DNA of 58,392 nucleotides from DATLXH01 sp035576005. GTDB lineage: Bacteria; Acidobacteriota; Thermoanaerobaculia; Gp7-AA8. A model generated the notes under the pieces. That model saw only the letters and a list, made by a program, of their open reading frames with translations. It was not told where the DNA came from and did not search any database. The DNA is taken from assembly GCA_035576005.1 (NCBI GenBank), contig DATLXH010000172.1, positions 1 through 58,392 on the forward strand, in the 5' to 3' direction. Shown here one piece after another: positions 1-8,390 of the stretch (position 1 is its first letter; each line of letters starts with the position of its first letter). The position numbers and the translations under genes were made by a program.

Positions 1-176
1 TTTCTCACAGACCTTCGCCGTGAGACGACGGATAGCGGCCTGTCTCGTTCGTTGCACGGCAATTTCGCTCCTTGACATAGTGTCGACTATGCCTTCGTCG
101 CAAAATCGCCGTGCGCCTCGCATCCAAGCCACTCTCCGCCGGCTTACGACAAAGGCCTGTGAGAAATGCGGACTAA
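1..176. repeat. Family A long palindrome, copy 1 (cut by window edge)
   Basis: Nearly complete copy of a ~180-bp imperfect palindrome seen again at 1967, 52639, 57391 and 58250. The arms carry TTTCTCACAGACCTT and its complement, and the centre is a CATAGTGTCGACTATG palindrome. Short open frames across it are repeat translations, not genes. From 177 to 371 I see no gene and only the leader of the next gene. Confidence 0.9.
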
Positions 177-371
177 AGCCGGTGAGTTGCCATCCCGCGA
201 GCGCCAGGAATGGGATGGATGGCACGAGCTGCTGGCAGGCATGAGGTCTGCGGTCCGCGCGAGGTCGCACGTGCTGCGAGATGACGTGGAAAACGCTCAT
301 CGATAATGTGGTGGAATGGTCGGCTCGCATTTGCGTTTGCAGATAAGGAATCGCGAGGAGGATGACTTCGA

Positions 372-956
372 ATGCTTCGTACATGTCTAACGATACTTTT
401 TCTAACCGCTGTTGCGTGTGGTGGAGGAACCTACGACACGAGCAGCACCGCCGTCCAGCCGCTTCCACAGCCACAGAGCAGCACGAGCACGACGCCCCCC
501 CCACAGGCAGCGATGTCTGAGCCTTCTCCTGCCGTGGAAATGCCGCCGGCCACACCCGCCCCCATGAGTACTCGGCGCGGTCCGGTCGCCTCGACAGCGA
601 CGAGTGTCCCACCCACTGATGCACATGGGCACGAGGACGGAGCCAGGCGCATCAGCCTCGCCGAGACCCGCCGCGCTCTCGAGAGCGGATCGGCAGTTCT
701 CGTCGATGTTCGAAGCGCTGAGAACTGGGCTGCAGGTCATGCCAAAGGTGCCATCAACATCCCAGTCGAGCAGGTTGCTGCGCGGACTACAGAGTTGCCG
801 CGCGACAAGATGATCATTACCTACTGTGCCTGACCTACCGAACACACAAGCGCCCGTGCGGTGCTCGATCTCAACAAAGCAGGAATCACAAACACAGCCG
901 CCCTCATCGGTGGATGGTCCGCCTGGACCGCAGAAGGAATGCCGGTAGACCGGTAA
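372..956 (+). CDS. Rhodanese-like lipoprotein, probable selenoprotein (UGA read through as Sec154)
   Basis: Exported sulfurtransferase-like protein of 194 residues if the TGA at 831-833 is decoded as selenocysteine; a normal reading would stop after 153 residues. The start ATG follows GAGGAGG. Residues 1-16 form a lipoprotein signal ending in AVAC (Cys16), followed by a Pro/Ser/Thr-rich linker to about residue 90 and then a rhodanese domain. The domain shows VLVDVRSAENWAAGHAKGA before the UGA and, in the same frame after it, PTEHTSARAV and LIGGWSAWTAEGMPV, the usual rhodanese C-terminus, ending at TAA 954-956. The active-site loop would read YCA-U-PTEHTS; as far as I know, related rhodaneses have Cys at that place. 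A hairpin of bacterial SECIS type follows the UGA. A plain nonsense mutation is the alternative, but the conserved tail and hairpin argue against it. No Sec machinery lies in the window. Confidence 0.82.
849..865 (+). promoter_or_regulatory. Putative bacterial SECIS hairpin for the rhodanese-like gene
   Basis: The mRNA can fold AGCGCC-CGUGC-GGUGCU, a 6-bp stem (one G-U) with a 5-nt loop whose second base is G. There are 22 nt between the UGA (831-833) and that loop G, within the spacing expected for SelB-read bacterial SECIS elements. Confidence 0.65.
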
Positions 957-961
957 CAACG

Positions 962-1124
962 CCCGCGCTCCCTTCTCCCCACGGGAGAAGGGGACGCGTC
1001 GAGCGCGGGGTATTGGGCGCGTCCGGAGACAGGTGCCGTTTCCGATGAAAATTTTAGCGGCGCCACGAGACACCCTCACCCGCCGCTCGACGCGGCACCC
1101 TCTCCCGCGGGGAGAAGGGAGGTT
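962..1124. repeat. Family D-like repeat (two 'ctcccttctccccacggg' type hairpins)
   Basis: GC-rich inverted repeats of the TTCTCCCC-GGGGAGAA kind at both ends, with GACGCGTCGAGCG / CGCTCGACGCG arms between them. This is a looser relative of the D copies at 8170, 42147 and 49747. It lies between convergent genes and may also act as a transcription barrier. Confidence 0.6.
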
Positions 1125-1135
1125 AAATGAGGACC

Positions 1136-1822
1136 CTAGTTCCGGCTCGGATCGAAATCTTTTCGGAACGGTTTGAGGAAGCGCAGGCTCTCGATCCTTC
1201 GCTCCAGTTCAGCGCCGGTCTGTCTGCTTCGATCGATCATGTCACCCACTTCGAGCAGGCGCTGCTTGGCCTCTACATCAATCCCAAGAGACATGATCAG
1301 GGCGTTCGTCAGTGCGCCCAGGGAGGCTGTTCCCAGCTCCGGGACCTCCATCTGATCCGGTAGATATTCGAGATACTGCCTTGACAGCTCCGCGAGCCGC
1401 TCGCGCTCGGCCACGGCATCGGTCTCGTTACCGACTCGTTCGGGATCCTCCACGACCCTGGCTACGCGATACGGCGAATCCGATACAAGGCCGACAAGTC
1501 GAAACCGGACGTCACCATGCACCAGGATGTTGAACCGGCCATCATCGAGCGTGACCGAGTGCTCAATGGTTCCCAGAGTCCCGTAGAGATGAAGCGGAGG
1601 CGTTCCGTAGTAGTCGGCTTCCCATCCTGGCTTCGGGAGAATGATTCCAAATCGACTGTCTCCCGCGAGCACGTCGCCGACCAGCTGCCGGTAGCGCGGC
1701 TCGAAAATGTGCAAAGGCATCCGTGTGCCTGGGAAAAATACCAGGTTGGGCAGAGGAAAGAGCGGTAGCAGAATTTCAGATGTCACGACAGTTACCGGCG
1801 CGCGCCGTTTCTCCTGTTCCAA
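1136..1822 (-). CDS. LON substrate-binding (N-terminal) domain protein
   Basis: 228-residue stand-alone version of the substrate-binding N-domain of Lon protease, without the ATPase or protease parts. The hallmark start is LPLFPLPNLVFFPGTRMPL followed by HIFEPRYRQL (about residues 18-48). The beta-rich core continues with FGIILPK and a GTLGTIEHS strand, and the last ~80 residues are helical. Such proteins are widespread and usually of unknown role; peptide or misfolded-protein binding is inferred from Lon. The frame opens with TTG at 1822 without a clear ribosome site; a GTG at 1786 is a possible shorter start. It faces the rhodanese gene convergently. Confidence 0.85.
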   Translation of the reverse strand: MEQEKRRAPVTVVTSEILLPLFPLPNLVFFPGTRMPLHIFEPRYRQLVGDVLAGDSRFGIILPKPGWEADYYGTPPLHLYGTLGTIEHSVTLDDGRFNILVHGDVRFRLVGLVSDSPYRVARVVEDPERVGNETDAVAERERLAELSRQYLEYLPDQMEVPELGTASLGALTNALIMSLGIDVEAKQRLLEVGDMIDRSRQTGAELERRIESLRFLKPFRKDFDPSRN

Positions 1823-1966
1823 CGGGTATGGTCCGTCAACTTCCCGGAACCAGCGTACCTAACAGAGTCGCGATCTCCCTTAATTCTGACTTCTGTGAAC
1901 CCGCCCGCATTTCTCACGAGCTGCCGTGGTCTCCATCCGGACACAGCTCGTGACGAGAACTTCACC

Positions 1967-2149
1967 AGCCCGCATTTCTCACAGACCTTTGTCGTGAGAC
2001 GGCGGAGAGTGGCTTGGATGCGAGGCGCCACGGCGATTTTGTGACGAAGGCATAGTCGACACTATGTCGAGGAGCGAAATTGCCGTGCAACGAAGCAGAC
2101 AAGCCGCTATCCGTCGTCTCACGGCGAAGGTCTGTGAGAAATGCGGGCT
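1967..2149. repeat. Family A long palindrome, copy 2 (complete)
   Basis: Full-length copy of 183 bp bounded by AGCCCGCATTTCTCACAGAC and its complement, with an imperfect palindrome running through to the centre CATAGTCGACACTATG. It fills most of the gene-free stretch 1823-2300. A fragment of similar sequence (CCCGCATTTCTCACGAGCTG, near 1900) lies just upstream, and I see no other feature there. Confidence 0.92.
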
Positions 2150-2300
2150 AGCTGTTCACTCCCGGCACCCACACACTTTGAAACAATCTCCACCGGCGGA
2201 CGTCAACATCCCCGTCAAGCATCGGATGTGAGTGAGTGGCCGTTGCGCTCGAGGACAGACCGCGGGGTCTTCGAGCAACGTCCGGGGAGCGACAACAGGC

Positions 2301-2687
2301 ATGCGCCGGCCGAAAGACCATATTCTCATCATCGAACCCGACGCCCAGATGCGCACCCAGCTGGTCTCCCTTTTCCTCCAGGCCGCCTTTCGGGTGGATA
2401 CGGCAAGAGAGGCCGACGAAGCAATCGAAAAGCTCACAAACTCGCAATTCGCAGCCATCGTGATCAATCGCGAGATGATCCGAGACAGCTCCAGGGCTCT
2501 TGATTTCCTGCGTGAGGAACAGCCGGAGCTCGTCCCACGCGTGATCGTGGTGAGCCGCGATCCCCTGACAGCAGCCCCAGACGGTCGCGACTCCGAGACG
2601 TTCCTCTTGCGAATCTACGACATCACGGAGCCCGAGAGGATGGTGCAGGCCGTCCGCGATTGCGCAAGCCGTCCGATGTGGTGCTGA
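2301..2687 (+). CDS. Degenerate response-regulator receiver domain protein
   Basis: A 128-residue single receiver domain (CheY fold). HILIIEPDAQMRTQL at residues 7-21 supplies the acidic pocket after strand 1. The strand that normally ends in the phosphorylated Asp reads FAAIVINREM, with Asn in place of Asp, and strand 4 reads VIVVSRDP. Phosphorylation is therefore unlikely, and the protein may act as a constitutive or ligand-independent interaction module (inference). The ATG at 2301 was chosen because the domain begins six residues later; the upstream part of the frame is arginine/serine-rich repeat-adjacent sequence. The methyltransferase gene follows on the same strand after a short gap. 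Confidence 0.75.
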   Translation: MRRPKDHILIIEPDAQMRTQLVSLFLQAAFRVDTAREADEAIEKLTNSQFAAIVINREMIRDSSRALDFLREEQPELVPRVIVVSRDPLTAAPDGRDSETFLLRIYDITEPERMVQAVRDCASRPMWC

Positions 2688-2748
2688 CTCCTGTGGCCAC
2701 ACGGCTCGTTCTTGACTTAATGCGAGGGCTGTGGGAAACAGCCGCGGC

Positions 2749-3921
2749 ATGAGTCTGACTCTCCTCTTTCCCCGTTTCGTTCATCCGGCGATCGAAGAAC
2801 GCTACGCGGTGTGGCAGAACCGACTGCTGATTACGAGAGCCGTCCCCACCGCGCCGGTCCTCGACTACGACCTCTCGAGTCGCGCTGCTGACATCCTGAC
2901 CGGCGTCGGCAGCACTCACGTCCTCGTCGTCACAAATCCTCTCTTTGTCGCAGGGAGCTCGCTCGTCTCACTTCTAACCGAAGCGCTCGCCCGCCACCCG
3001 CAGGCGGCAGCCTCGCTCCCGTCTGCAAACGAGTCGCCCCGAGCCGAGCAGCTTCGAGCTCCCGCTGTCCCCTATCTCACTCTTCGCCAGTTCGAAGATG
3101 AAAGCGCACGGGCTGCCGATCTCGAGACTGATGACCAGCTCGCCGAATGGGACGGGAGCGATCCGGCCGTCTACCTCTGTCGCACCGAGGAGCTGAGCGA
3201 GTCTCATGAGTCCCTGGCGAGAGCGCTCGCGGGCCGGTCCGTCGTCGTGGAGCGCCGGGCATACATTCATCGTTACTCATCTCATCGCGGACAGGTTCGT
3301 ACCGATCTGCTCGAGCGCATCAGTGGAGATGCGCGCACAATTCTCGAGTTTGGTTGCGGAGAGGGAGCTCTCGGCAGCGCACTCAAAGCACGACAGGAGT
3401 GCAGGGTTGTCGGTGTGGAGCTCAACGAGGAGGCCGCAGGCATCGCGCGAACGAAGCTCGATTCCGTTCATTCAGGTGATGTGCGCGACCTGATGGCCAG
3501 GCTCGATGAAACGTTCGACTGGATCGTTGGCGGCGATATCCTCGAGCATCTCGAGGAACCATGGAGCTTCCTTCAGGATCTGCGGCGCGTTGCGAACCCC
3601 GGCGCGCATCTACTGCTGAGCCTTCCCAACATCTCGAGCTGGCCGATCGTCTCCGATCTTCTCCGCGGCAGATTCGACTACGTCTACATGGGAATCCTCT
3701 GCGCCGGCCATGTCCGTTTCTTCACGCGGAGGATGATCGAAGAGATGCTCGAGATTGCCGGATGGAGAGTCGTATCGATCGAGGCACAGGAGACGTTCTC
3801 GACGCCTGAGGGCGTTCGCTGGCAGAAGAAACTCGCTCATGCCGGCATTGAACATTCTCCCGAGGATCTTGCCACTCCCGGCTTCTACGTCACAGCCCGC
3901 TACGATGTGACCGGACTGTAA
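2749..3921 (+). CDS. Class I SAM-dependent methyltransferase with N-terminal extension
   Basis: About 390 residues. The C-terminal half is a Methyltransf_23-like domain: ILEFGCGEGALG binds SAM (motif I), VVGVELNEEA gives the acidic motif II residue, DWIVGGDILEHLEEPW is motif IV, and LLLSLPNISSW and HVRFFTRRMIEEML follow, a pattern shared with enzymes acting on polysaccharide or lipid precursors. The first ~190 residues (FPRFVHPAIEERYAVWQNRL) are unfamiliar and may be a second, substrate-binding fold. The substrate is unknown. The ATG at 2749 is used; an in-frame GTG at 2731 is the alternative. No sugar operon is adjacent. Confidence 0.78.
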   Translation: MSLTLLFPRFVHPAIEERYAVWQNRLLITRAVPTAPVLDYDLSSRAADILTGVGSTHVLVVTNPLFVAGSSLVSLLTEALARHPQAAASLPSANESPRAEQLRAPAVPYLTLRQFEDESARAADLETDDQLAEWDGSDPAVYLCRTEELSESHESLARALAGRSVVVERRAYIHRYSSHRGQVRTDLLERISGDARTILEFGCGEGALGSALKARQECRVVGVELNEEAAGIARTKLDSVHSGDVRDLMARLDETFDWIVGGDILEHLEEPWSFLQDLRRVANPGAHLLLSLPNISSWPIVSDLLRGRFDYVYMGILCAGHVRFFTRRMIEEMLEIAGWRVVSIEAQETFSTPEGVRWQKKLAHAGIEHSPEDLATPGFYVTARYDVTGL

Positions 3922-3967
3922 TCGCCAGCCAGGAAGGCCACCGCTACAGTGTCGGTTGTCAGCTCAT

Positions 3968-3994
3968 GTGGCCGGACATTCCAATGTCCGGCGG
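3968..3994. repeat. Family B palindrome (core CCGGACATTCCAATGTCCGG)
   Basis: Nine-base arms around a 2-base loop, flanked by GTGG and CGG. The same unit recurs at 10914, 13294, 14001, 14051, 39142, 39198, 54821 and, truncated, 54884. Confidence 0.92.
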
Positions 3995-4009
3995 AGTTCC
4001 ACGCTATGC

Positions 4010-4097
4010 AGGACAGACACTCTTGTCTGTCACGGAGAAATGTAGAACATGCATAGCCGTTTTTGCTACGCGATGACAGACAAGAGTGTCTGTCCTA
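4010..4097. repeat. Family H inverted pair (GACAGACACTCTTGTCTGTC)
   Basis: Two copies of a 20-21-base unit in opposite orientation at 4010-4032 and 4074-4097. Each is itself a small hairpin, and together they could pair as a long stem just upstream of the peptidase gene. A third copy is at 23908. Confidence 0.85.
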
Positions 4098-4120
4098 CAT
4101 CTGCCTTAAGGAGCACCCTG

Positions 4121-5500
4121 ATGCGAATCACCTATCTCCTCTGCGCTCTCGTTCTGATGGCGAGCATTTCACAAGCGCAGACAACCTCGGGAAAACCTGC
4201 AATGAGTCTCTCACCTAATGATGCCGCAAAGACCATCCAGACCCGTACCCTCAAGAACGGAATGAAGATCGTGGTCTGGCCCGACCACGACATCCCGAAT
4301 GTCGCGCTCTACAACTGGTTTCGCGTCGGAAGCCGCAACGAATACGCCGGCATCACCGGGCTCTCCCATTTTTTCGAGCACATGATGTTCAACGGTGCCA
4401 GGAAATACGGCGCGGGGGAGTTCGATCGCGTCATGGAAGCCCGCGGCGGCTCGAACAACGCCTACACCAGCGAGAACGTCACGGTCTATCAGGACTGGTT
4501 CCCGAAGAATGCGCTCGAGCTCATCTTCGACCTCGAAGCAGACAGGATGCGCGACCTTGCCTTCGATCCGAAGATCATCGAGAGTGAGCGCGGAGTCGTC
4601 TTCTCCGAACGACGCTCGTCAGTCGACAACCAGAATGAGAACCTCCTGAGCGAGCAGGTTCAGGCAACCGCCTTCGTCGCTCATCCGTACGGGATCCCCA
4701 CCATTGGCTGGCCTTCCGACATCGAATCGTGGAAGCACGAAGACCTCGTCCTCTTTTTCAAGACTTACTACGCCCCGAATAACGCGACCATGATCGTAGT
4801 CGGTGACGTTTCACCCGCGGCCGTATTCGCGCTGGCGGAGAAGTACATCGAACCGATTCCCGCGCAGAAAGCCCCGGACGCGATCAGGACGAAAGAGCCC
4901 GAGCAGCTGGGTGAGCGGCGGGTCGAGCTTCGTCGCTTCGGACAGACTCCTGCGATCCAGATGGCGTTTCACAACATGGCGGCCAGCGATCCCGACATGG
5001 AGGCGCTGCAGCTTCTCGTCACGATCATCGCGAACGGTGATTCTTCGCGACTGAATCGGAAACTCGTCGAAGAGGATCGGAGCGCTCTGTCCGTCGGAGG
5101 ATTCAATCAGGAAGGGTTCGATCCGTTCCTCACCTGGATCGCCGCGACCCTGCCTCCCGGCGGCGACCTGTCCAAAGTCGAGAAGACCATCACAGACGAG
5201 CTTGCACGAGTCTCGAAAGATGGCGTGACCGACGCGGAGCTCAGGAAGGCGAAAAACATTGCAGTCGCCAACTTCTGGAGGTCGCTCAAGACGATCAGTG
5301 GAAAGGCGCAGGCCCTCGGAACGTTCGAGACCTTCAAAGGCGGCTACGCGAAGCTCTTTGATGCTCCCACAAGATACGAAGCGGTGACTCGCGAGCAGAT
5401 TCAGAAGGTCGCGGCGAGGGTCTTCGCGCCGCAGAATCGGACCGTCGGCGTCGTGATCCCGACTGCAGAGCCGGCCGAGCAGAAGGAGGCAACCCAGTGA
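4121..5500 (+). CDS. M16 family zinc metallopeptidase, active subunit
   Basis: 459-residue exported peptidase of the PqqL/mitochondrial-processing-peptidase type. A signal peptide (residues 1 to ~20, ending SQAQ) precedes the N-terminal M16 domain, which has the inverted zinc motif HFFEH (His83, Glu86, His87) and a downstream ESERGVVFSE stretch supplying the third ligand. The C-terminal M16 domain follows. The ATG at 4121 sits after TAAGGAG with good spacing, whereas upstream starts run through repeat DNA. Its stop overlaps the next gene by four bases, so the two are surely cotranscribed and probably form a clam-shaped heterodimer that degrades periplasmic peptides. The exact substrate is unknown. 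Confidence 0.93.
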   Translation: MRITYLLCALVLMASISQAQTTSGKPAMSLSPNDAAKTIQTRTLKNGMKIVVWPDHDIPNVALYNWFRVGSRNEYAGITGLSHFFEHMMFNGARKYGAGEFDRVMEARGGSNNAYTSENVTVYQDWFPKNALELIFDLEADRMRDLAFDPKIIESERGVVFSERRSSVDNQNENLLSEQVQATAFVAHPYGIPTIGWPSDIESWKHEDLVLFFKTYYAPNNATMIVVGDVSPAAVFALAEKYIEPIPAQKAPDAIRTKEPEQLGERRVELRRFGQTPAIQMAFHNMAASDPDMEALQLLVTIIANGDSSRLNRKLVEEDRSALSVGGFNQEGFDPFLTWIAATLPPGGDLSKVEKTITDELARVSKDGVTDAELRKAKNIAVANFWRSLKTISGKAQALGTFETFKGGYAKLFDAPTRYEAVTREQIQKVAARVFAPQNRTVGVVIPTAEPAEQKEATQ

Positions 5501-6966
5501 GCCCGAAATTTCAAAAGTCGTTTCTATGTGGGATCGGTACAGCGCTCGTTGTTGCGTCCCTTCCCGTCGCCGCGGCAACAAGCCTCAACAAAGCCACTAT
5601 GACAAAAACATCCACGCCAGCATCTACTTCAGCCATCAAGCTCTCCGCATTTCGGGAGGTCGTCCTTCCAAACGGCGCACGCCTCCTTCTGATGGAGAAA
5701 CGTGACGTGCCTCTCATCGCATTTACAGCCCTCGTTCGGGGCGGTGCGATTGCCGATCCGGCCAATCGCGAGGGACTTGCCTCGATTACCGCCGAGCTGC
5801 TGCAAAAAGGGGCAGGCGGACGGAACACCGCGCAACTCGCCGAAGCCATCGACCGCGTCGGGGGATCGATCTCGACCTCGTCGGCACGCGAGGCGATCAG
5901 CATCACCGGCGAATTCATGAATCGTGATGCCGCTCTCATGATCGAGCTCCTCGGCGACATGCTTCGACGGCCGACGTTCCCGGCTGACGAAGTTGAAAAG
6001 GTCCGTGATCGCTCGGTCGAGACCATTGCTGCTGCCAAAGATTCCGATCTTCGAAGTCTCATGGGAACGTACTTCAACGCGTTTCTCTTCGGCTCCAACC
6101 TTTATGGTCGTCCGACGGGAGGAAGCGAGACATCGCTGGCGACGATTCGTCGCGACGATGTACTGAGCTACTACAAGGCGCACTTTGGCGGCGACCGTCT
6201 GATCCTTGCCGTCGTAGGCGACTTTGAAGCATCGTCACTCGAAGCAAAACTTCGCTCAGCATTCGGCGACTGGGCAAAGACTGCCTCCCCTGCCCCGGCA
6301 GCGACATCCTTTCAAACCGTAACAGGCCGGCGAGTCCTGCTCGTCGACAAGCCTGACGCAACGCAGACTTATTTCTGGATCGGCAACCTTGGTGTCAATC
6401 GCGCTGACCGCGAGCGCGCTTCCATCGATCTGGCGAATACGGTATTCGGAGGACGCTTCACCTCGCTCCTTAATACCGAGTTACGCGTCAAATCAGGTCT
6501 TTCCTATGGGGCAAGCTCAGTCCTGAGTCGCGGTCTCCAACCGGGAGCTGCAGCCATTGCCAGCTACACGAAAACCGAATCGACCGGCAAGGCGGTCGAT
6601 CTCGCGATCGATGTTCTCAAACAGTACCGGACTGACGGGATGAATGACGAGACGCTCAATTCGGCAAAGTCCTATGTCCTGGGCCAGTTCCCGACCTCCA
6701 TCGAGACCGGCGATCAAATCGCGAATCGCCTGGCCGACATCGCGCTCTACGGTCTGGAGAAAAATGATGTGGAGTTGTACGGCGAAGGGGTTGGCAAAAC
6801 AACGATCGCCGACGTCAAAAAAGTCATCAATCGTGTCTACGCCGATCCGGCAAATCTGTCATTTCTCTTCATCGGAAATGCCGATGCGATCCGCGAAATG
6901 GTGAAAAAATATGGCCCGGTGACCGAGATGAAGATCACGGATAAGTCCTTCTCTCCAAAGATGTAG
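5497..6966 (+). CDS. M16 family peptidase, non-catalytic partner subunit
   Basis: 489 residues, starting at a GTG embedded in the stop of the previous gene (GTGA overlap) after AAGGAGG. Hydrophobic signal-type N-terminus, then two M16 halves. The HxxEH position is lost (GLASITAELLQKG), but the C-terminal Arg/Tyr substrate-binding pair typical of partner subunits is kept (ELRVKSGLSYGASS). This is the usual pairing of an active and an inactive M16 subunit in bacteria, so it should complete the proteolytic chamber rather than cut peptides itself. Confidence 0.92.
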   Translation: MSPKFQKSFLCGIGTALVVASLPVAAATSLNKATMTKTSTPASTSAIKLSAFREVVLPNGARLLLMEKRDVPLIAFTALVRGGAIADPANREGLASITAELLQKGAGGRNTAQLAEAIDRVGGSISTSSAREAISITGEFMNRDAALMIELLGDMLRRPTFPADEVEKVRDRSVETIAAAKDSDLRSLMGTYFNAFLFGSNLYGRPTGGSETSLATIRRDDVLSYYKAHFGGDRLILAVVGDFEASSLEAKLRSAFGDWAKTASPAPAATSFQTVTGRRVLLVDKPDATQTYFWIGNLGVNRADRERASIDLANTVFGGRFTSLLNTELRVKSGLSYGASSVLSRGLQPGAAAIASYTKTESTGKAVDLAIDVLKQYRTDGMNDETLNSAKSYVLGQFPTSIETGDQIANRLADIALYGLEKNDVELYGEGVGKTTIADVKKVINRVYADPANLSFLFIGNADAIREMVKKYGPVTEMKITDKSFSPKM

Positions 6967-7020
6967 GACGTTTTCCAATACGCGCTCACGTCCGGAGCGC
7001 GCAACCCTCTCCCGAGGTGA

Positions 7021-7158
7021 GCGGCGAAGCCTTTGGAGTGCGGCAGCCGCAGCTGCCGCTTTTGAGTCACACATGCGGTTCTGCGGCGATTTACGATTTT
7101 CATCCCGCGCGTTCGAAGCAAAAGCGGCAGTTGCGACTGCCGCACTCCAAAGCTTCGC
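7021..7158. repeat. Family C inverted-pair element, copy 1
   Basis: Starts GCGAAGCCTTTGGAGTGCGG, continues with the GCGGCAGCCGCAGCTGCCGC palindrome, and closes with the near-complement (AAGCGGCAGTTGCGACTGCC then GCACTCCAAAGCTTCGC). About 50 bp of unrelated sequence separates the ~40-bp arms. It lies in the gene-free stretch 6967-7293, which otherwise holds the imuA promoter. Confidence 0.88.
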
Positions 7159-7248
7159 ACTTCATTCTGCGATCACCCCAAGCGACGCTGTTCGACTCCA
7201 GCACTTCCCGGGAGCGGAGCAATTCCCATCTCAGCAGTTGTTATGCAT

Positions 7249-7277
7249 TTGACTTACGCCTTATTACCGCCTATGTT
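7249..7277 (+). promoter_or_regulatory. Sigma70-type promoter for imuA
   Basis: TTGACT (7249-7254), a 17-bp spacer, then TATGTT (7272-7277), giving a start of transcription about ten bases before the ATG at 7294. No LexA site of a type I know is obvious, although this cassette is SOS-controlled in other bacteria. Confidence 0.5.
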
Positions 7278-7293
7278 CAGGGATCAATTCATC

Positions 7294-8199
7294 ATGCGAA
7301 ATCCAGCCCTTCTGACCTATCAGGTCCCTCTTCTTAGTGAGCGGAAAAACGAGATCCGAGTCGTTCCTGCCCCATTGCGGGACGATGCGCTGACACGGCT
7401 TCGCGCCTCGCTCGATCCGCTGCTCGCACGACGGGTATCGACCGGAAGCGAACTGATTCGCGCACTTCACAAGGATTCGCGCGAAGAGAAAATCGTCACG
7501 ACGATCGGACCCATTGATTCACTACTTGGTGGCGGCCTCCCCCGGGGAAAACTTGTCGAGCTCACCGGGCGGCGGTCGACCGGGCGCTTCGCTGTTGCCC
7601 TGGCAACCCTCAGCGCAGTAACCAGCGCCGGTGAGGCCGTAGCCCTGATCGACCTCGGCGATCATCTCGATCCTCGCCAGGCCGTTGCATCAGGAGCGGA
7701 GCTCGAGCGCCTTCTCTGGGTACGCCCGCAGAAGATCAAAGACGCGCTCATTGCCGCCGAGGCGCTCATCGCCACGCGATTTCAACTGGTCATCATCGAC
7801 CTCGGGATGAAGCCACGTGGCCGGAGAGCCAGTGAAGCCGCCTGGATCCGCCTGGCGCGTGCCGCAGAATCGAATGGAACGGCGCTCTTTCTTCTCACTC
7901 CGTTTCCTGTGAGTGGCACCGCCGCCGAGATTGTGATTGCCGCCAGCCGTTCGCATGGACGATGGAGCGGCCAGGGACAACAGCCTCGCCTCCTCATGTC
8001 AATCTCCTCCGAGCTGACACTGGAGAAACATCGCCACAAGCGTGCAGGCGCGCGGGAGTCTTTCGGTTTCAGTCACGAGGAATCGATCGTGGGACCTGTT
8101 ACCATCGCGAGCTCTGCCGAGCGAACCAGTCGCATGCAATTCGATGCATCACGTCCGTCACCTTTTCTTGCGCGTCAGCGACCGGGAGAGGGGCCGTGA
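7294..8199 (+). CDS. imuA: ImuA, RecA-like accessory protein of the mutagenesis cassette
   Basis: RecA/SulA-related ATPase-fold protein of ~301 residues that, with ImuB and DnaE2, supports translesion synthesis and induced mutagenesis. Visible landmarks are the GPIDSLLGGGLPRGKLVEL loop typical of ImuA (a RecA-like N-terminus without a classic Walker A), VALIDLGDHLDPRQA, and the Walker-B-like strand FQLVIIDLG. The ATG at 7294 is preferred over 7243 and 7273 because a good promoter overlaps the earlier ones and AGGGA lies upstream. The last residues (ARQRPGEGP) and the stop codon are encoded by a family D repeat, so the native C-terminus may have been replaced. imuB follows after ~190 bp of that repeat. 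Confidence 0.85.
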   Translation: MRNPALLTYQVPLLSERKNEIRVVPAPLRDDALTRLRASLDPLLARRVSTGSELIRALHKDSREEKIVTTIGPIDSLLGGGLPRGKLVELTGRRSTGRFAVALATLSAVTSAGEAVALIDLGDHLDPRQAVASGAELERLLWVRPQKIKDALIAAEALIATRFQLVIIDLGMKPRGRRASEAAWIRLARAAESNGTALFLLTPFPVSGTAAEIVIAASRSHGRWSGQGQQPRLLMSISSELTLEKHRHKRAGARESFGFSHEESIVGPVTIASSAERTSRMQFDASRPSPFLARQRPGEGP

Positions 8200-8316
8200 G
8201 AGTACGAAGACCTTGCCGCTTTCGACCTGGATCGCGAGACTGTCACGCCCCTCACCCTGCTTCGCTTCGCTCGCTTCCCTCTCCCCGCCGGGGAGAGGGA
8301 ATGCCGCTGCGCGGCT
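8170..8316. repeat. Family D repeat, copy overlapping the imuA stop
   Basis: Contains GCGACCGGGAGAGGGGCCG, the CCCTGCTTCGCTTCGCTCGC segment, and the CCCTCTCCCCGCCGGGGAGA hairpin, as in the copies at 42147 and 49747. Its left part supplies the imuA 3' codons. Confidence 0.85.
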
Positions 8317-8390
8317 CAGCCTCCGCCAATCGGACTGATGTCATCAGAAGCTCGGGTGTGACAGGCCGTTAGACAACCTCCCCTAAGACC

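Noticed and set aside
20..244. Short open frame ending CEKCGL...
   Set aside because: It is a translation of the family A palindrome; the same peptide (RRAPRIQATLRRLTTKVCEKCG) appears at every copy in either orientation.
831..833. UGA as a nonsense mutation making a pseudogene
   Set aside because: Sequence on both sides keeps rhodanese family features and a SECIS-like hairpin lies at the expected place; a second gene shows the same pattern.
402..1079. 225-codon open frame opposite the rhodanese gene
   Set aside because: Cys/Arg-rich with no motif; it is antisense to the rhodanese frame and spans a family D repeat.
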